This document shows, one piece after another, positions 8,582-18,103 of a stretch of 64,000 bases of DNA. Origin of the DNA: Pseudomonas neustonica (GTDB lineage: Bacteria > Pseudomonadota > Gammaproteobacteria > Pseudomonadales > Pseudomonadaceae); assembly GCF_003797945.1 (NCBI RefSeq), contig NZ_RKKU01000025.1, positions 1 through 64,000 on the forward strand. The letters run 5' to 3'. A model generated the notes under the pieces. The model searched no databases. It was not told the origin of the DNA and worked only from the letters and a program-made list of their open reading frames with translations. A program made the translations under genes and the position numbers. The stretch's first letter is position 1, and each line of letters begins with the position of its first letter.

Positions 8582-8833
8582 TTATTCTGCTTTGCGCAAC
8601 CAATAAAGGAATTCGCCGTCCAATTCGCGGGCGGCCAATAGCTGGTGACCAGAGAGTTCGGCAAAGCGCTGAAAGTCACGCTGCGAACCGGCATCCGTAG
8701 CCACCACATGTAGAGTCTGTCCTGATAGTATGCTGTTAAGCGCCTGCTTGGCTTTCAGCAAGGGCAAAGGGCAGCTAAGACCTCGCGCATCAAGATAACA
8801 ATCGAAAGGCAGGTTTTGTGACTCAGAGACCAT
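8582..8833 (-). CDS. tusA: TusA-family sulfurtransferase-like protein
   Basis: An 83-residue protein of the TusA/SirA/YeeD fold. The active-site motif is present as LDARGLSCPLPLL, with the cysteine of CPxP that carries persulfide sulfur. In E. coli TusA passes sulfur toward tRNA 2-thiouridine; the Pseudomonas homologue in this gene neighbourhood has been connected to molybdenum cofactor and iron balance, so which role applies is open. The start at 8833 follows GGAG by 8 bases. It is divergent from the BepA-like gene and 5 bp upstream of the AI-2E permease gene. Confidence 0.88.
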   Translation of the reverse strand: MVSESQNLPFDCYLDARGLSCPLPLLKAKQALNSILSGQTLHVVATDAGSQRDFQRFAELSGHQLLAARELDGEFLYWLRKAE

Positions 8834-8900
8834 GCATACACTCCAGAACGAATGGGCCACAGTATAGCCTTGTCAGCACGCCGACAGACAACTTGTACTC

Positions 8901-10385
8901 ATGGGTATGAAGCAAAATATGACAACGACAAGAACACCCGCTGCACGCTGGCTATCAAGTGCTTTGCTCGGCGCTGCTCTGGTGCTGCCTGCACTGCCTG
9001 CGCAGTCCGACGACGGTTATAACCTGCCCACCTTGGGAGACACCAGCTCTTCCATGATGTCACGCGAGCAGGAATACCAACTAGGCCGCACCTGGCTGAC
9101 GATGCTGCGCGGCGCGGTACCGACACTGGAAGATCCGCAGCTCAAGAGCTTCGTTGAAAGCCGCGTCTACGCGCTGGCAGAAACCAGTCAGCTAGCTGAT
9201 CGGCGGCTGGCCTTTGTCATGATCGACAGTCCACAACTAAACGCCTTCGCCGCACCCGGCGGCGTTGTCGGCGTAAACGCCGGGTTGTTCTTGCACGCGC
9301 AGACTGAAGCTGAATTTGCCTCGGTAATGGCCCACGAACTGGCTCACTTGTCACAACGGCATTTCGCGCGTGGCCTGGAGCAGCAACAAAAGATGCAAGT
9401 ACCCTTCATGACAGCCATGCTCGCCAGCATAATACTGGCCGCTGCGGGTGGCGGTGACGCCGGCTTTGCGGCGCTGGCCTCGACCCAGGCCGCCGCGATT
9501 CAGGAGCAGCGCCGCTTCTCGCGACAAAATGAGCAAGAAGCTGACCGTATTGGCCTGACCAACCTGGTCGCCGCTGGCTACGATCCGCTGGCGATGCCCA
9601 ATATGTTTGAGCGCCTGGCACAACTGAGCCGCTTCGACTCCACTCCGCCCGAGTTCTTGCTGACACACCCGGTTAGCCAGTCGCGTATGGCTGATACGCG
9701 TAACCGTGCAGCGCAGCTACCCAGTGGCGGTGAAGACGATACAGTCGAGTACCAGATGATGCGCGCACGCGTGCAGATTCATTACGAGAGTAGCCCGGGG
9801 CTCTCAGCGAAACGCTTTCGCATACTGCTGGATGAACACGACGGCAACCATGACGCTGCGCGCTATGGCCTAGCGCTAGCGCTAACCCGTGGCGGCCAGC
9901 ATGACCAGGCAGAAGAAACCCTGGCACCGTTACTGGAGAAAGAGCCGCACAATCTTACCGTTGCTCTGGCCCAGGTCGAAATCGATAATAACCGTGGCCG
10001 ACTAGCATCAGCCCTCACTCGCACGCGAGAGCTGTTGCGCAACTATCCTGGCAACTATCCGCTGCAATTTATTGAGGCCGACTTACTACTCAAGCAGCAG
10101 AACTACGCCGAGGCCGAGCAAGCCATCAACCGCTTGGCGAGCCAACGCAGCGACGATCCCGATGTCTGGTACCTGGCTGCAGAGATCCGCGGATTGGCGG
10201 GCAATATTCTGGGCGTTCATTTGGCTCGGGCCGAGTACTTTATGCTGACAGGCGATACCGACCAGGCCGGCGAGCAGCTTGATCTTGCGCTCAAGCGCGC
10301 CAACGGCAGTTTTGTCATGAGCTCACGTATACGCGCACGCCAGGACGAACTGGCGCGCCAGCGCAGGCAGATTGAATCGCTTTAA
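8901..10385 (+). CDS. bepA: M48-family periplasmic metalloprotease/chaperone BepA
   Basis: A 494-residue secreted zinc protease that helps assemble or degrade outer-membrane proteins such as LptD. A signal peptide covers about residues 12-36 (AALVLPALPAQS). The zinc motif HELAH is at about 145, with a third ligand in the later NEQEADRIG segment. TPR repeats occupy about 300-490, as in BepA. Three in-frame ATGs lie close together at 8901, 8907 and 8919 and no clear ribosome-binding site decides between them. Together with bamC it gives the region an outer-membrane quality-control theme. Confidence 0.92.
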   Translation: MGMKQNMTTTRTPAARWLSSALLGAALVLPALPAQSDDGYNLPTLGDTSSSMMSREQEYQLGRTWLTMLRGAVPTLEDPQLKSFVESRVYALAETSQLADRRLAFVMIDSPQLNAFAAPGGVVGVNAGLFLHAQTEAEFASVMAHELAHLSQRHFARGLEQQQKMQVPFMTAMLASIILAAAGGGDAGFAALASTQAAAIQEQRRFSRQNEQEADRIGLTNLVAAGYDPLAMPNMFERLAQLSRFDSTPPEFLLTHPVSQSRMADTRNRAAQLPSGGEDDTVEYQMMRARVQIHYESSPGLSAKRFRILLDEHDGNHDAARYGLALALTRGGQHDQAEETLAPLLEKEPHNLTVALAQVEIDNNRGRLASALTRTRELLRNYPGNYPLQFIEADLLLKQQNYAEAEQAINRLASQRSDDPDVWYLAAEIRGLAGNILGVHLARAEYFMLTGDTDQAGEQLDLALKRANGSFVMSSRIRARQDELARQRRQIESL

Positions 10386-10431
10386 GACATAGATCCGCTA
10401 AATGGATCAACCTTGTCAGCCAGAAGACACC

Positions 10432-10459
10432 GCGGCGACTGAGCACACTCAGTCGCCGC
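10432..10459. terminator. Perfect hairpin between convergent bepA and nadA
   Basis: Arms GCGGCGACTGAG and CTCAGTCGCCGC form a perfect 12-bp stem around a CACA loop, 46 bp past the bepA stop and 6 bp from the nadA stop. There is no T run on either side, so it is a stable 3'-end structure rather than a classical terminator. Confidence 0.6.
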
Positions 10460-10465
10460 TAGCGT

Positions 10466-11524
10466 TCAGGCGTTACCCTTTACCGCCATATTGGCTAAAC
10501 GGGTGAAGTCGAGCATGCGATCAAGGGGCTTGACTGCACGTGGTATCAGCTGAGCATCCACCAGAATCTCATCAGTGCCCTGCTCCAGGCTTTGCAGTAC
10601 CCGGGGCAGCGTGTTCATTGCCATCCATGGGCAGTGCGCGCAGCTGCGGCAGGCCGCGCCATTACCCGCAGTAGGGGCATCAATCAACAAGCGGTCAGGC
10701 GCAGCCTGCTGCATCTTGTAAAAAATACCGCGATCGGTCGCGACGATGAAGGTGGGGTTAGGCAACTCCTGAGTCGCCTTGATCAACTGACTGGTAGAGC
10801 CGACCACATCCGCTAATTCGACGACTGACTGCGGCGACTCCGGATGCACCAGCACTGCGGCCTCTGGATGAACCTTGAGCAAGTCTTCCAGCGCTTTGGC
10901 CTTGAACTCCTCATGCACGATGCAAGAACCTTCCCACAGCAGCATGTCTGCGCCAGTTTCGCGCTGAATATAGTTACCCAGGTGTTGATCGGGGGCCCAG
11001 AGAATCTTCTCACCCTTATCCATCAAATGCTCAACGATTGGTAGTGCGCAACTGGACGTCACGACCCAATCTGCGCGCGCTTTGACCGCCGCCGAGGTAT
11101 TGGCATAGACCACCACAGTGCGATCTGGATGCTGATCACAAAACGCGGAAAACTCATCAATCGGGCAACCGATATCCAGCGAGCAGGTCGCCTCGAGCGT
11201 CGGCATCAGCACGCGCTTCTCCGGACTGAGGATTTTAGCGGTCTCACCCATAAAGCGAACACCCGCAACCAACAAGGTGCTGGCGGGATGATCTCGACCG
11301 AAGCGCGCCATCTCAAGGGAGTCAGATACGCAGCCACCGGTCTCTTCAGCCAGCTCCTGCAGTATCGGGTCGGTATAGTAATGCGCTACCAGCACCGCGT
11401 TGTGCGCTTTGAGAGAGGCCGCGATACGGGCTTTGTAATCCGCCTTTTCTGCGTCGCTCAGCAGTGCTGGAGCCTTGGCATCAAGGTGTGCCTGCACCAG
11501 CAGGCGTTCAGAAATCTGCGACAT
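10466..11524 (-). CDS. nadA: Quinolinate synthase
   Basis: Condenses iminoaspartate with dihydroxyacetone phosphate to make quinolinate for NAD. It binds one [4Fe-4S] cluster; candidate ligands are the cysteines in [20 protein letters not shown] and the CRSCAHC motif near the C-terminus. The chosen start gives 352 residues, close to E. coli NadA (347); an ATG 12 bp upstream is also possible. The tRNA-Lys gene lies upstream on the same strand, an arrangement also seen near tol-pal in E. coli. Confidence 0.97.
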   Translation of the reverse strand: MSQISERLLVQAHLDAKAPALLSDAEKADYKARIAASLKAHNAVLVAHYYTDPILQELAEETGGCVSDSLEMARFGRDHPASTLLVAGVRFMGETAKILSPEKRVLMPTLEATCSLDIGCPIDEFSAFCDQHPDRTVVVYANTSAAVKARADWVVTSSCALPIVEHLMDKGEKILWAPDQHLGNYIQRETGADMLLWEGSCIVHEEFKAKALEDLLKVHPEAAVLVHPESPQSVVELADVVGSTSQLIKATQELPNPTFIVATDRGIFYKMQQAAPDRLLIDAPTAGNGAACRSCAHCPWMAMNTLPRVLQSLEQGTDEILVDAQLIPRAVKPLDRMLDFTRLANMAVKGNA

Positions 11525-11776
11525 ATTCTCATCCATCCGGAGAACAATAGAAGACCAGGATTGTATCACGCCGCGCTGATGCAGCAGACATGCCGAAGGC
11601 GGCTGCGTTACAGGCAGGCTAACGCCGTACCCATCAGCTGGCGTCGACTAGCAGGAAGCTAAAACTGAAGTGCAATGAGAAACAGAACACCGCAAAGCGA
11701 GCAATACAGACTCTATGCCTGCTGGCAGACCGCAGCAAATAAGGATTTTAAAGCGAATATCAGGAGGGATCCAAAA

Positions 11777-11852
11777 TGGTGGGTCGTGTAGGATTCGAAC
11801 CTACGACCAATTGGTTAAAAGCCAACTGCTCTACCAACTGAGCTAACGACCC
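11777..11852 (-). tRNA. tRNA-Lys (anticodon UUU)
   Basis: A 76-nt tRNA on the minus strand including the encoded CCA. Acceptor stem GGGUCGU/ACGACCC, D arm with AGCUCAGUUGGUAGAGC, anticodon stem-loop UUGGCUUUUAACCAA (anticodon UUU) and T arm GGUUCGAAUCC are all present. It lies between queC and nadA. Confidence 0.97.
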
Positions 11853-11918
11853 GTTTGGACGAGCGGTATATTACTGATTTATCAGTTAAATTCAAGCTTT
11901 TTTAACACAACCCAATCT

Positions 11919-12605
11919 TCAACGATAGCGCGTGGGATCCACAAGCCCCGCAGCAGCAAAGCCTTCGGCACGCAGACGGCAGCTGTCGCAGCGACCACAG
12001 GCTAACCCGTGCTCGCTCGCCTGGTAGCAGGATACGGTCTGACTGTAATCCACCCCAAGACGAGTACCAGCCTGCACAATTTCGGCTTTACTCAAATGCT
12101 GCAGTGGCGCCTGGATACGAAAACCATCCCCTTCAACACCTTCGCGCGTCGCCAGGTTCGCCAGCAGCTCGAAGGCGGCGACAAACTCAGGTCGGCAATC
12201 CGGATAGCCCGAGTAGTCCACCGCATTGACACCAATGAAAATATCCCGCGCACTCAGCACTTCTGCCCACCCGAGCGCCAATGCCAGAAATACGGTATTG
12301 CGGGCCGGAACGTAGGTCACCGGGATGCCCTGCTGCGCCTGCTCCGGCACTGCCACGTCGGTATCTGTCAGCGCGGAGCCGCCCATACCATCGAAATCAA
12401 GGCCAATCACCTTATGCTCGACCACCCCGACAGCTTTCGCCAGCGCCTTTGCGGCGTTCAGCTCGGCTCGATGCCGCTGGCCGTAATCAAAGCTGATGCT
12501 GTAACACTGATAACCCTGCGACTGCGCCATCGCCAGCACCGTTGCGGAGTCGAGTCCGCCGGAGAGCAGAACGACCGCTTTAGCGGGAGTATGAGCCGTG
12601 GTCAT
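11919..12605 (-). CDS. queC: 7-cyano-7-deazaguanine synthase
   Basis: Converts 7-carboxy-7-deazaguanine to preQ0 with ATP and ammonia in queuosine biosynthesis. The 228-residue length is typical. The PP-loop SGGLDSATV is at about 15-23, and the zinc site is formed by the late cysteines in SCYQA and CGRCDSC. In many Pseudomonas genomes I expect queE between cpoB and queC; here that interval is only about 107 bp and holds no gene. The gene is on the same strand as the Tol-Pal cluster and downstream of cpoB. Confidence 0.96.
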   Translation of the reverse strand: MTTAHTPAKAVVLLSGGLDSATVLAMAQSQGYQCYSISFDYGQRHRAELNAAKALAKAVGVVEHKVIGLDFDGMGGSALTDTDVAVPEQAQQGIPVTYVPARNTVFLALALGWAEVLSARDIFIGVNAVDYSGYPDCRPEFVAAFELLANLATREGVEGDGFRIQAPLQHLSKAEIVQAGTRLGVDYSQTVSCYQASEHGLACGRCDSCRLRAEGFAAAGLVDPTRYR

Positions 12606-12712
12606 CTAAGGTATCCCAGTGAAGTGGGTAATCGGAGGGCTTAAACCAGAAAAGGCAGCTCGCCAAACAGCGAGCTGCAAAAACAGAAAACGCGGCCAGA
12701 TGGCCAAAAAGC

Positions 12713-13498
12713 TCAGTTAAGGGTGTTCAGTTCGCGCCCAGCTAGTTGCGCGGCGGATGAGTCTGGGTACTTACTCACCACTTGCTGAAACAGGTCACGC
12801 GCTTTGTCATCGTGCCCCAAGCGACGTTCAACCTCACCCAACTTGTACATTGCATCCGAGCCCTTGCGATGGTCCGGGTAGCGGCTAATCACCTGAGCGA
12901 AAGCTTTACCAGCGGAATCAAGATCGGACTGGACCAAATAAACCTCACCCAGCCAGTACTGCGCATTACCTGCGTATTGACTGTCGGGGTAGCGGCGTAA
13001 GAAAGCGGTAAAGGCCTGAATAGCCTTATCAAAATCGCGCGTTTTGACAAAGTCAAAAGAAGCGTCATACAACAGCTTTTCGCGCTCCGGATCTGCGGGT
13101 GCCGGGGTGGCACTCTCTTCCGGCGCGGAGGCAGCAGGGTCGCCCGACAATGGAGCACCGGTGATTGGCTCTGCAGCCGATGAAGCAGAAGCGCTCTGAC
13201 TGGACAACCTACGATCAATATCTTCGTAGCGCTCCAGCTGATCGCGTTCCATCTGTTTCAACTTGTAGCCCTGCTCTTCGAGCAGGCCACGCAGCATGGT
13301 TACTTCCTGCTGCAGCTGATACAGCTGTTGGTACAACTGGCCTTCACCAGAAAGGCCAGCCGTGGTCTGAGGGGCTACAGAGGAGCCCGGATAGTTGGTG
13401 CCGGCATTACCCGAACTACCTTCTGACACCGGCACCTGCGCCATCGCGCCCATGGGTGCGAGAACACAAGCAAGTACAACTCCTCTGAAACCTTTCAT
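12713..13498 (-). CDS. cpoB: Cell division coordinator CpoB (YbgF)
   Basis: A periplasmic 261-residue protein that links Tol-Pal with peptidoglycan synthesis by PBP1B. It has a signal peptide (residues 1-20, ending AMA), an N-terminal coiled coil at about 50-95 (EEQGYKLKQMERDQLERYED), a Ser/Ala/Pro linker, and three TPR-like repeats at about 140-258 with ANAQYWLGEVY and GSDAMYKLGEVE. It starts 13 bp after pal and closes the tol-pal operon. Confidence 0.94.
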   Translation of the reverse strand: MKGFRGVVLACVLAPMGAMAQVPVSEGSSGNAGTNYPGSSVAPQTTAGLSGEGQLYQQLYQLQQEVTMLRGLLEEQGYKLKQMERDQLERYEDIDRRLSSQSASASSAAEPITGAPLSGDPAASAPEESATPAPADPEREKLLYDASFDFVKTRDFDKAIQAFTAFLRRYPDSQYAGNAQYWLGEVYLVQSDLDSAGKAFAQVISRYPDHRKGSDAMYKLGEVERRLGHDDKARDLFQQVVSKYPDSSAAQLAGRELNTLN

Positions 13499-13511
13499 AA
13501 GACCTCTTTTA

Positions 13512-14018
13512 TTACTTGCGCAGCTCTACGCGACGATTCTGAGCCATGCTTTCTTCGCTAGAACCCATTACAGCAGGCTTCTCTTCGCCATAGGAAACCA
13601 GTTCCAGTTGCGCAGGAGAAACGCCTTGCAGTACCAGGTAGCGCTGAACAGCAGCAGCACGACGCTCGCCCAGAGCCATGTTGTATTCACGGGTGCCACG
13701 CTCATCAGTGTGACCTTCCAGAACAACGCGGTTACCGGCAGCTTTCAGATCCTTGGCATGAACATCAAGAGAGCGCATGGCCTCTTGCTTCAGCTCGGAA
13801 CTGTCGTATTCAAAGTAGAACGTGGTAACGGCACGCAGAGCGGCTTCTTCACTGCTCATACCGTTGTCCATACCTGCGCCAGAAGTGCCTGCGCCGTAAC
13901 CAGCGTTAGGATCAACTGCACCAGTGCCGGAAGCGTCGCCGCCCTTGGACGAACAACCTACAACAACGCCGAAAGCAACAACCAGAGCAGCCATTTTACC
14001 GAACTTGATAACTTCCAT
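13512..14018 (-). CDS. pal: Peptidoglycan-associated lipoprotein Pal (OprL)
   Basis: A 168-residue outer-membrane lipoprotein that binds peptidoglycan and TolB. The lipoprotein signal ends in VVGC at about residue 22. A Gly/Ala/Ser linker is followed by an OmpA-like domain at about 65-168, with the peptidoglycan-binding segment [20 protein letters not shown]. It is 43 bp after tolB. The C-terminus NRRVELRK is typical of the family. Confidence 0.97.
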   Translation of the reverse strand: MEVIKFGKMAALVVAFGVVVGCSSKGGDASGTGAVDPNAGYGAGTSGAGMDNGMSSEEAALRAVTTFYFEYDSSELKQEAMRSLDVHAKDLKAAGNRVVLEGHTDERGTREYNMALGERRAAAVQRYLVLQGVSPAQLELVSYGEEKPAVMGSSEESMAQNRRVELRK

Positions 14019-14061
14019 GATGAACTCCTATTAACCCCATATGGTTTAGTGTTGGTGCGCC

Positions 14062-15366
14062 CTATGGCAGGTATGGGGACCATGATGGTACGCGCAGGTC
14101 TGTGAACTGAGTCGGAATTACCGACCGCGCACGACCATTTGTCGATACCAGCATGAGTACACCCCGTCCCTGTTGACGGGTAGCATAAATTAACATAACG
14201 CCATTGGGTGAGACAGTAGGTGACTCATCCAAAGATGTATCTGTTAAAACCCTCAGATTGCCCCGTTTGAGGTCTTGAGTAGCAATCTGAAAATTACGAT
14301 AACCTTCCTGACGGTGCACCATAACCATGGTGCGACCATCGACGGAAAGTTTTGCGTTGGCATTATAATTACCAACAAAAGTCAGGCGCTCGGTAGAGCC
14401 GCCGTTGATATTCTGTTTGTAGATCTGTGGCTTGCCGCCTCGATCCGAGGTAAAGGCGATGGTGTTGTTGTCCATCCAGCTCGGCTCGGTATCAATCGCA
14501 AAATGATTGGTAATACGGCGCATCTGCTTGCTGCCCAGGTCCATCACGTAAATCTCCGGATTGCCGTCGCGCGACAACACAAAGGCCAGGCGATTACCAT
14601 CTGGCGACCACGCCGGAGCGCCGTTCAAGCCTTCAAAACTGGTGATCCGCTCGCGACGGCCCGTCTGAATATAGTGCACATAAATTTCCGGACGACGCGA
14701 CTCAAAGGATACATAGGCGATTCGCTGACCATCCGGCGCATAGGACGGGCTCAAAATCGGCTCACGCGACTGCAACAACGTCGACGCACGCGCGCCATCA
14801 TAATCGGAGCGCTGCAGCGTGTAACGGGTGTTATCGGCAGAAAAGCGTTCAGCTGCAACGTAAAGCAACTTGGTATTGAACGCCCCCTTTATCCCCGTAA
14901 TTTCCTCGAATACCTCATCGCTCAAATGGTGCGCCATATCGCGCAATTGAGACTGAGTACCACTCACGGTTTTTGACAGCAAAACCTGCTCACGCAAAAT
15001 ACTGTAGAGACTATAGTTCAGCTCATAGCGGTCTGTGCCCGGCTGATTGGTAACCTGCCCTACCACCACATAGTCAACGCCAATCATTTTCCAGTCACGG
15101 GAATTGATCTCTTCACCCCGCACCGGATAGCTCAGCATATTGCTGCGCTCCATCGGAGCAAACATACCGGTATTGCGCAAATCGTTGGCACTGATCTCCG
15201 CCAGGTCTTCAGACAGCGGCGCACTGCCCTGCCAGCCAAAAGGCACCACGGCGATAGGGGTAGCCTTATCGGTACCACTGGTAATTTCAATTGCCTCCTG
15301 CGACAGCGCCAGTTGCGCGGTGCACAGGGCAATCACTGCGATCAGTGCTTGCGTAAATCGTTTCAT
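14062..15366 (-). CDS. tolB: Tol-Pal system protein TolB
   Basis: Periplasmic protein of 434 residues that bridges Pal, TolA and outer-membrane components. A signal peptide covers residues 1-22 (LALSQ). The N-terminal domain (about 25-160) is followed by a six-bladed beta propeller whose blades show the [10 protein letters not shown] / [10 protein letters not shown] repeat pattern. Its ATG overlaps the tolA stop, indicating coupled translation. Confidence 0.97.
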   Translation of the reverse strand: MKRFTQALIAVIALCTAQLALSQEAIEITSGTDKATPIAVVPFGWQGSAPLSEDLAEISANDLRNTGMFAPMERSNMLSYPVRGEEINSRDWKMIGVDYVVVGQVTNQPGTDRYELNYSLYSILREQVLLSKTVSGTQSQLRDMAHHLSDEVFEEITGIKGAFNTKLLYVAAERFSADNTRYTLQRSDYDGARASTLLQSREPILSPSYAPDGQRIAYVSFESRRPEIYVHYIQTGRRERITSFEGLNGAPAWSPDGNRLAFVLSRDGNPEIYVMDLGSKQMRRITNHFAIDTEPSWMDNNTIAFTSDRGGKPQIYKQNINGGSTERLTFVGNYNANAKLSVDGRTMVMVHRQEGYRNFQIATQDLKRGNLRVLTDTSLDESPTVSPNGVMLIYATRQQGRGVLMLVSTNGRARSVIPTQFTDLRVPSWSPYLP

Positions 15367-16424
15367 CAGAATGCCAGATCCTCTGGTTTGAAGCGCAACA
15401 GCCGTTGTCTATACATACGGTCGAATGCTGCAGGATTATCGCGTGACAGCGTTTGCATTTCCGGGATTCGGCCCACATTTCGGACAGCCTGAACCGCAGA
15501 TTGATCAAACCCGGGGTCACCACTAGAACGAGTGACCACCACGTCGGTAATTTGCCCCGTAGGCAACATGCTTAACTGAACCTCAACCACCATGCCATTA
15601 CGTGCTGTCGGCGGCCTGCGCCACTGCTCGCTCACATAACGGCGAATAACATCATCATAACTGGCCGCAACCTGATCACCAGGGCGATCAGCCTGCGCCT
15701 GCTGGTACTGCGGCTCATCAGCTAGCAGTTCCGCCTGCGCCTTGGCCAGCCTTTCTTCCTGGGCCTTACGCGCCGCATCGGCCTCCGCACGTTTCTTCGC
15801 TTCTGCCGCCTCGGCAGCCTTACGTCTTTCTTCAGCCGCCGCCTGCGCCTTACGCCTGGCCTCTTCCTCAGCCTTCTTACGCTCGGCTTCTGCTTCAGCG
15901 CGCTTCTTCGCCGCCTCAGCTTGAGCAGCCTGCTCCGCTTCTTCGCGCTTCTTGGCGGCAGCTACTTCGGCGGCCTTACGCTGCTCTTCCGCTTTGGCCT
16001 GAGCCTCGGATTTCGCCTCGGCAGCGGCTTCAGCTGCTGCTTGTTCAGCGGCCTTTTGCTCTTCGGCCCTTTGCTCTTGCGCTTTCCTCGCCTCAGCCGC
16101 AGCCGCAGCCGCTGCTTGCGTGTTCTCTTGCTGCTGTTCCTGCTGTTTCTTGCGCTCCAGCTCTTCCGCTTCATGCCGCTGGGCTGCAGTACGTTGCGCT
16201 TCGCCAGCGATCTTCTGATCGGTCTGCGTGGTAGCTGGACTCATGGAGTCCAACTGCACCAACGTCGCCTGCACAATCGGTCTGGCAGGCTCAAAGCTGG
16301 GCGCCGTGCTGAAAGAGGCAAACAGCAAAATCGCAACCACCAAATGCACCGCCAATGCCTTAAGCAATGGCGATGAATAGCGCCCGGACGTATCAACCCG
16401 CCGGCGATTCTCAGGCGTATTCAC
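15366..16424 (-). CDS. tolA: Cell envelope integrity protein TolA
   Basis: Inner-membrane protein of 352 residues that spans the periplasm and transmits proton-motive force from TolQR to the outer membrane. One transmembrane helix lies at about 22-42 ([16 protein letters not shown]). A long Ala/Glu/Lys-rich helical domain at about 70-240 is built from degenerate AEAKKRAEA-type repeats. The C-terminal domain III at about 255-350 resembles TonB ([21 protein letters not shown]). It overlaps tolR by 4 bp and tolB by 1 bp. Confidence 0.96.
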   Translation of the reverse strand: MNTPENRRRVDTSGRYSSPLLKALAVHLVVAILLFASFSTAPSFEPARPIVQATLVQLDSMSPATTQTDQKIAGEAQRTAAQRHEAEELERKKQQEQQQENTQAAAAAAAEARKAQEQRAEEQKAAEQAAAEAAAEAKSEAQAKAEEQRKAAEVAAAKKREEAEQAAQAEAAKKRAEAEAERKKAEEEARRKAQAAAEERRKAAEAAEAKKRAEADAARKAQEERLAKAQAELLADEPQYQQAQADRPGDQVAASYDDVIRRYVSEQWRRPPTARNGMVVEVQLSMLPTGQITDVVVTRSSGDPGFDQSAVQAVRNVGRIPEMQTLSRDNPAAFDRMYRQRLLRFKPEDLAF

Positions 16425-16873
16425 GGCGCCTCGGTTATCAGGCCGACATTAGGAACACCCGCCTGCTGCAAGGCGCCCATAGCCATCATGATCACGCCGT
16501 AGTTCGCGGCCTTGTCGCCACGAATATAAACCAGCGTATCCGGCTTGGCGCGCATGATCTTGGTGACACCTTCCGTCATGGCTTCCAATGAAACCGCACT
16601 GTCGGTCTTGTTCTCGGTATCAACCGACTCGCCAAGATTCCAATAATAAGTGCCGTCGGCCAAAACAGAGAGCGTCAGCACCTGCTGGTTGCTGTCAGAC
16701 GGCAGCACCTCGCTGGAAACTTGTGGCAGGTCAACCTTCACACCCTGATTCAACATGGGCGCGGTTACCATGAAGATCACCAGCAACACCAGCATGACGT
16801 CGATGTACGGCACGACGTTCATCTCGGCGACCGGCTTACGCTTCTGGCGTCTGCGCTGCATGTGCATACTCAT
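16421..16873 (-). CDS. tolR: Tol-Pal system protein TolR
   Basis: A 150-residue ExbD/TolR-family protein with one transmembrane helix. The proton-pathway aspartate D25 lies in VVPYIDVMLVLLVIFM. The periplasmic domain ends in [15 protein letters not shown]. It pairs with TolQ to energise TolA. The order tolQ-tolR-tolA is intact, with 12 bp to tolQ and an ATGA overlap with tolA. It is a parallel of exbD at 55.8 kb. Confidence 0.97.
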   Translation of the reverse strand: MSMHMQRRRQKRKPVAEMNVVPYIDVMLVLLVIFMVTAPMLNQGVKVDLPQVSSEVLPSDSNQQVLTLSVLADGTYYWNLGESVDTENKTDSAVSLEAMTEGVTKIMRAKPDTLVYIRGDKAANYGVIMMAMGALQQAGVPNVGLITEAP

Positions 16874-16885
16874 AAATTCTCCAAC

Positions 16886-17572
16886 TTACTCATCACGCGA
16901 GTGAACGCGGCGATGCAGGATGCTGGAGAACTCTTCAGCAAAGGTGTAATACCGCCCAATCAGCATCTCTGAGCGGGCAGAGAAACGGTTATACGCCACA
17001 ACGGCTGGAATAGCCGCAAACAAACCAATAGCCGTAGCGATCAGCGCCTCGGCAATACCCGGCGCCACTGTCGCCAGCGTCGCTTGCTGAACGGTAGCCA
17101 GGCCACGAAACGAGTTCATGATGCCCCAGACCGTACCAAACAGACCCACATAAGGGCTGGTGGAGCCCACCGTGGCCAGAAACGACAAATGCTGTTCGAG
17201 CTTCTCTTCTTCCCGCGAGATAGCCACGCGCATGGAACGCTGCACCGCATCCATCACCGCATCCGGATCAACACCGGACTGCTGACGCATGCGCGAGAAC
17301 TCTTTGAAGCCGGCACGAAATATCTGCTCGAGACCGGAATCTTCATCAGGCGAGCCTGTCACCTGACGGTAAAGCTGGGATAAATCAACACCGGACCAGA
17401 AACGATCCTCAAAATCATCCAGCGCATTCTTCGCGGAGCGCATAAAGCTGCTGCGCTGAAAAATCATCACCCATGACACCACAGACGCTGTCAGCAGCGT
17501 GAGCATCACCAGCTGTACCAGCACACTGGCGCCTGAAACCAGGTGCCACATAGACATTTGATCAGCTTGCAC
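16886..17572 (-). CDS. tolQ: Tol-Pal system proton-channel protein TolQ
   Basis: A 228-residue inner-membrane protein of the MotA/TolQ/ExbB family with three transmembrane helices (about 15-35, 135-157 and 168-190). The conserved channel segment VGLFGTVWGIMNSF and the later APGIAEALIATAIGLFAAIPAVVAYN are clear. The frame opens with GTG 17572, preceded by GAGGAG at about 10 bases; an internal ATG at 17557 is the alternative. It forms the motor with TolR. Confidence 0.96.
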   Translation of the reverse strand: MQADQMSMWHLVSGASVLVQLVMLTLLTASVVSWVMIFQRSSFMRSAKNALDDFEDRFWSGVDLSQLYRQVTGSPDEDSGLEQIFRAGFKEFSRMRQQSGVDPDAVMDAVQRSMRVAISREEEKLEQHLSFLATVGSTSPYVGLFGTVWGIMNSFRGLATVQQATLATVAPGIAEALIATAIGLFAAIPAVVAYNRFSARSEMLIGRYYTFAEEFSSILHRRVHSRDE

Positions 17573-17593
17573 GCTTCACCACTCCTCGCTTAC

Positions 17594-18043
17594 TCATAGG
17601 TTCCCTTCATCGTTATCTGCCGCAACCAATTGGTTGAAGGCATCCCGCATGGTCTCGGGTATTACTCTGGGCCGATATCGGTCTGCACTAACACAGGCGA
17701 CTAATACCTCCCCTTCACACAGCAATTCACCATCCGCCCGCTTGACCTGCTGACGGAAGCGAATACTCGCGCGCTTGAGTTCCAAGACAACCGCAGACAC
17801 GACAAGTTCATCATCCAGGCGCGCAGGCGCGTGATAACGCGCCGATACAGAGTGCACAACAAAGATGACATTTTCTCTTTGTAGAGCACTTTGATCAAAC
17901 CCGAGAGTACGGACCAGCTCCGTCCGCGCACGCTCCATAAACTTCAGATAATTGACGTAGTAGACGATGCCACCGGCATCGGTATCTTCAAAGTAGACGC
18001 GGGCTTTCAGCACGAATGGCGGCCCTGGACGTTCAACGCGCAT
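17594..18043 (-). CDS. ybgC: Acyl-CoA thioesterase YbgC, Tol-Pal associated
   Basis: A 149-residue hotdog-fold thioesterase. The 4-hydroxybenzoyl-CoA-thioesterase-like active site [26 protein letters not shown] shows the catalytic Asp. Relatives act on short acyl-CoA or acyl-ACP and associate with phospholipid synthesis at the inner membrane. It is the first gene of the ybgC-tolQRAB-pal-cpoB operon, 21 bp ahead of tolQ, so its upstream region should hold the operon promoter. No strong ribosome-binding site precedes the ATG. Confidence 0.95.
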   Translation of the reverse strand: MRVERPGPPFVLKARVYFEDTDAGGIVYYVNYLKFMERARTELVRTLGFDQSALQRENVIFVVHSVSARYHAPARLDDELVVSAVVLELKRASIRFRQQVKRADGELLCEGEVLVACVSADRYRPRVIPETMRDAFNQLVAADNDEGNL

Positions 18044-18063
18044 AATGTAGAGCCAAGTTAAGG

Positions 18064-18097
18064 TTTTGCATAGTGGGCAACCTCGTTAAATGCAAAA
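18064..18097. repeat. AT-rich inverted repeat upstream of the ybgC-tol operon
   Basis: TTTTGCAT (18064-18071) and ATGCAAAA (18090-18097) are perfect 8-bp inverted repeats, 18 bp apart, between ruvB and ybgC. On the minus strand TTGCAT and TATGCA lie 17 bp apart like a weak -35/-10 pair ahead of ybgC. It could be an operator or promoter element; a terminator is less likely because no T run follows on the ruvB transcript. Confidence 0.35.
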
Positions 18098-18103
18098 TAT
18101 TTT

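Noticed and set aside
15742-16376. Plus-strand open frames opposite tolA
   Set aside because: They are antisense to the Ala/Glu/Lys-rich repeat codons of tolA, which give long stop-free antisense frames by composition.
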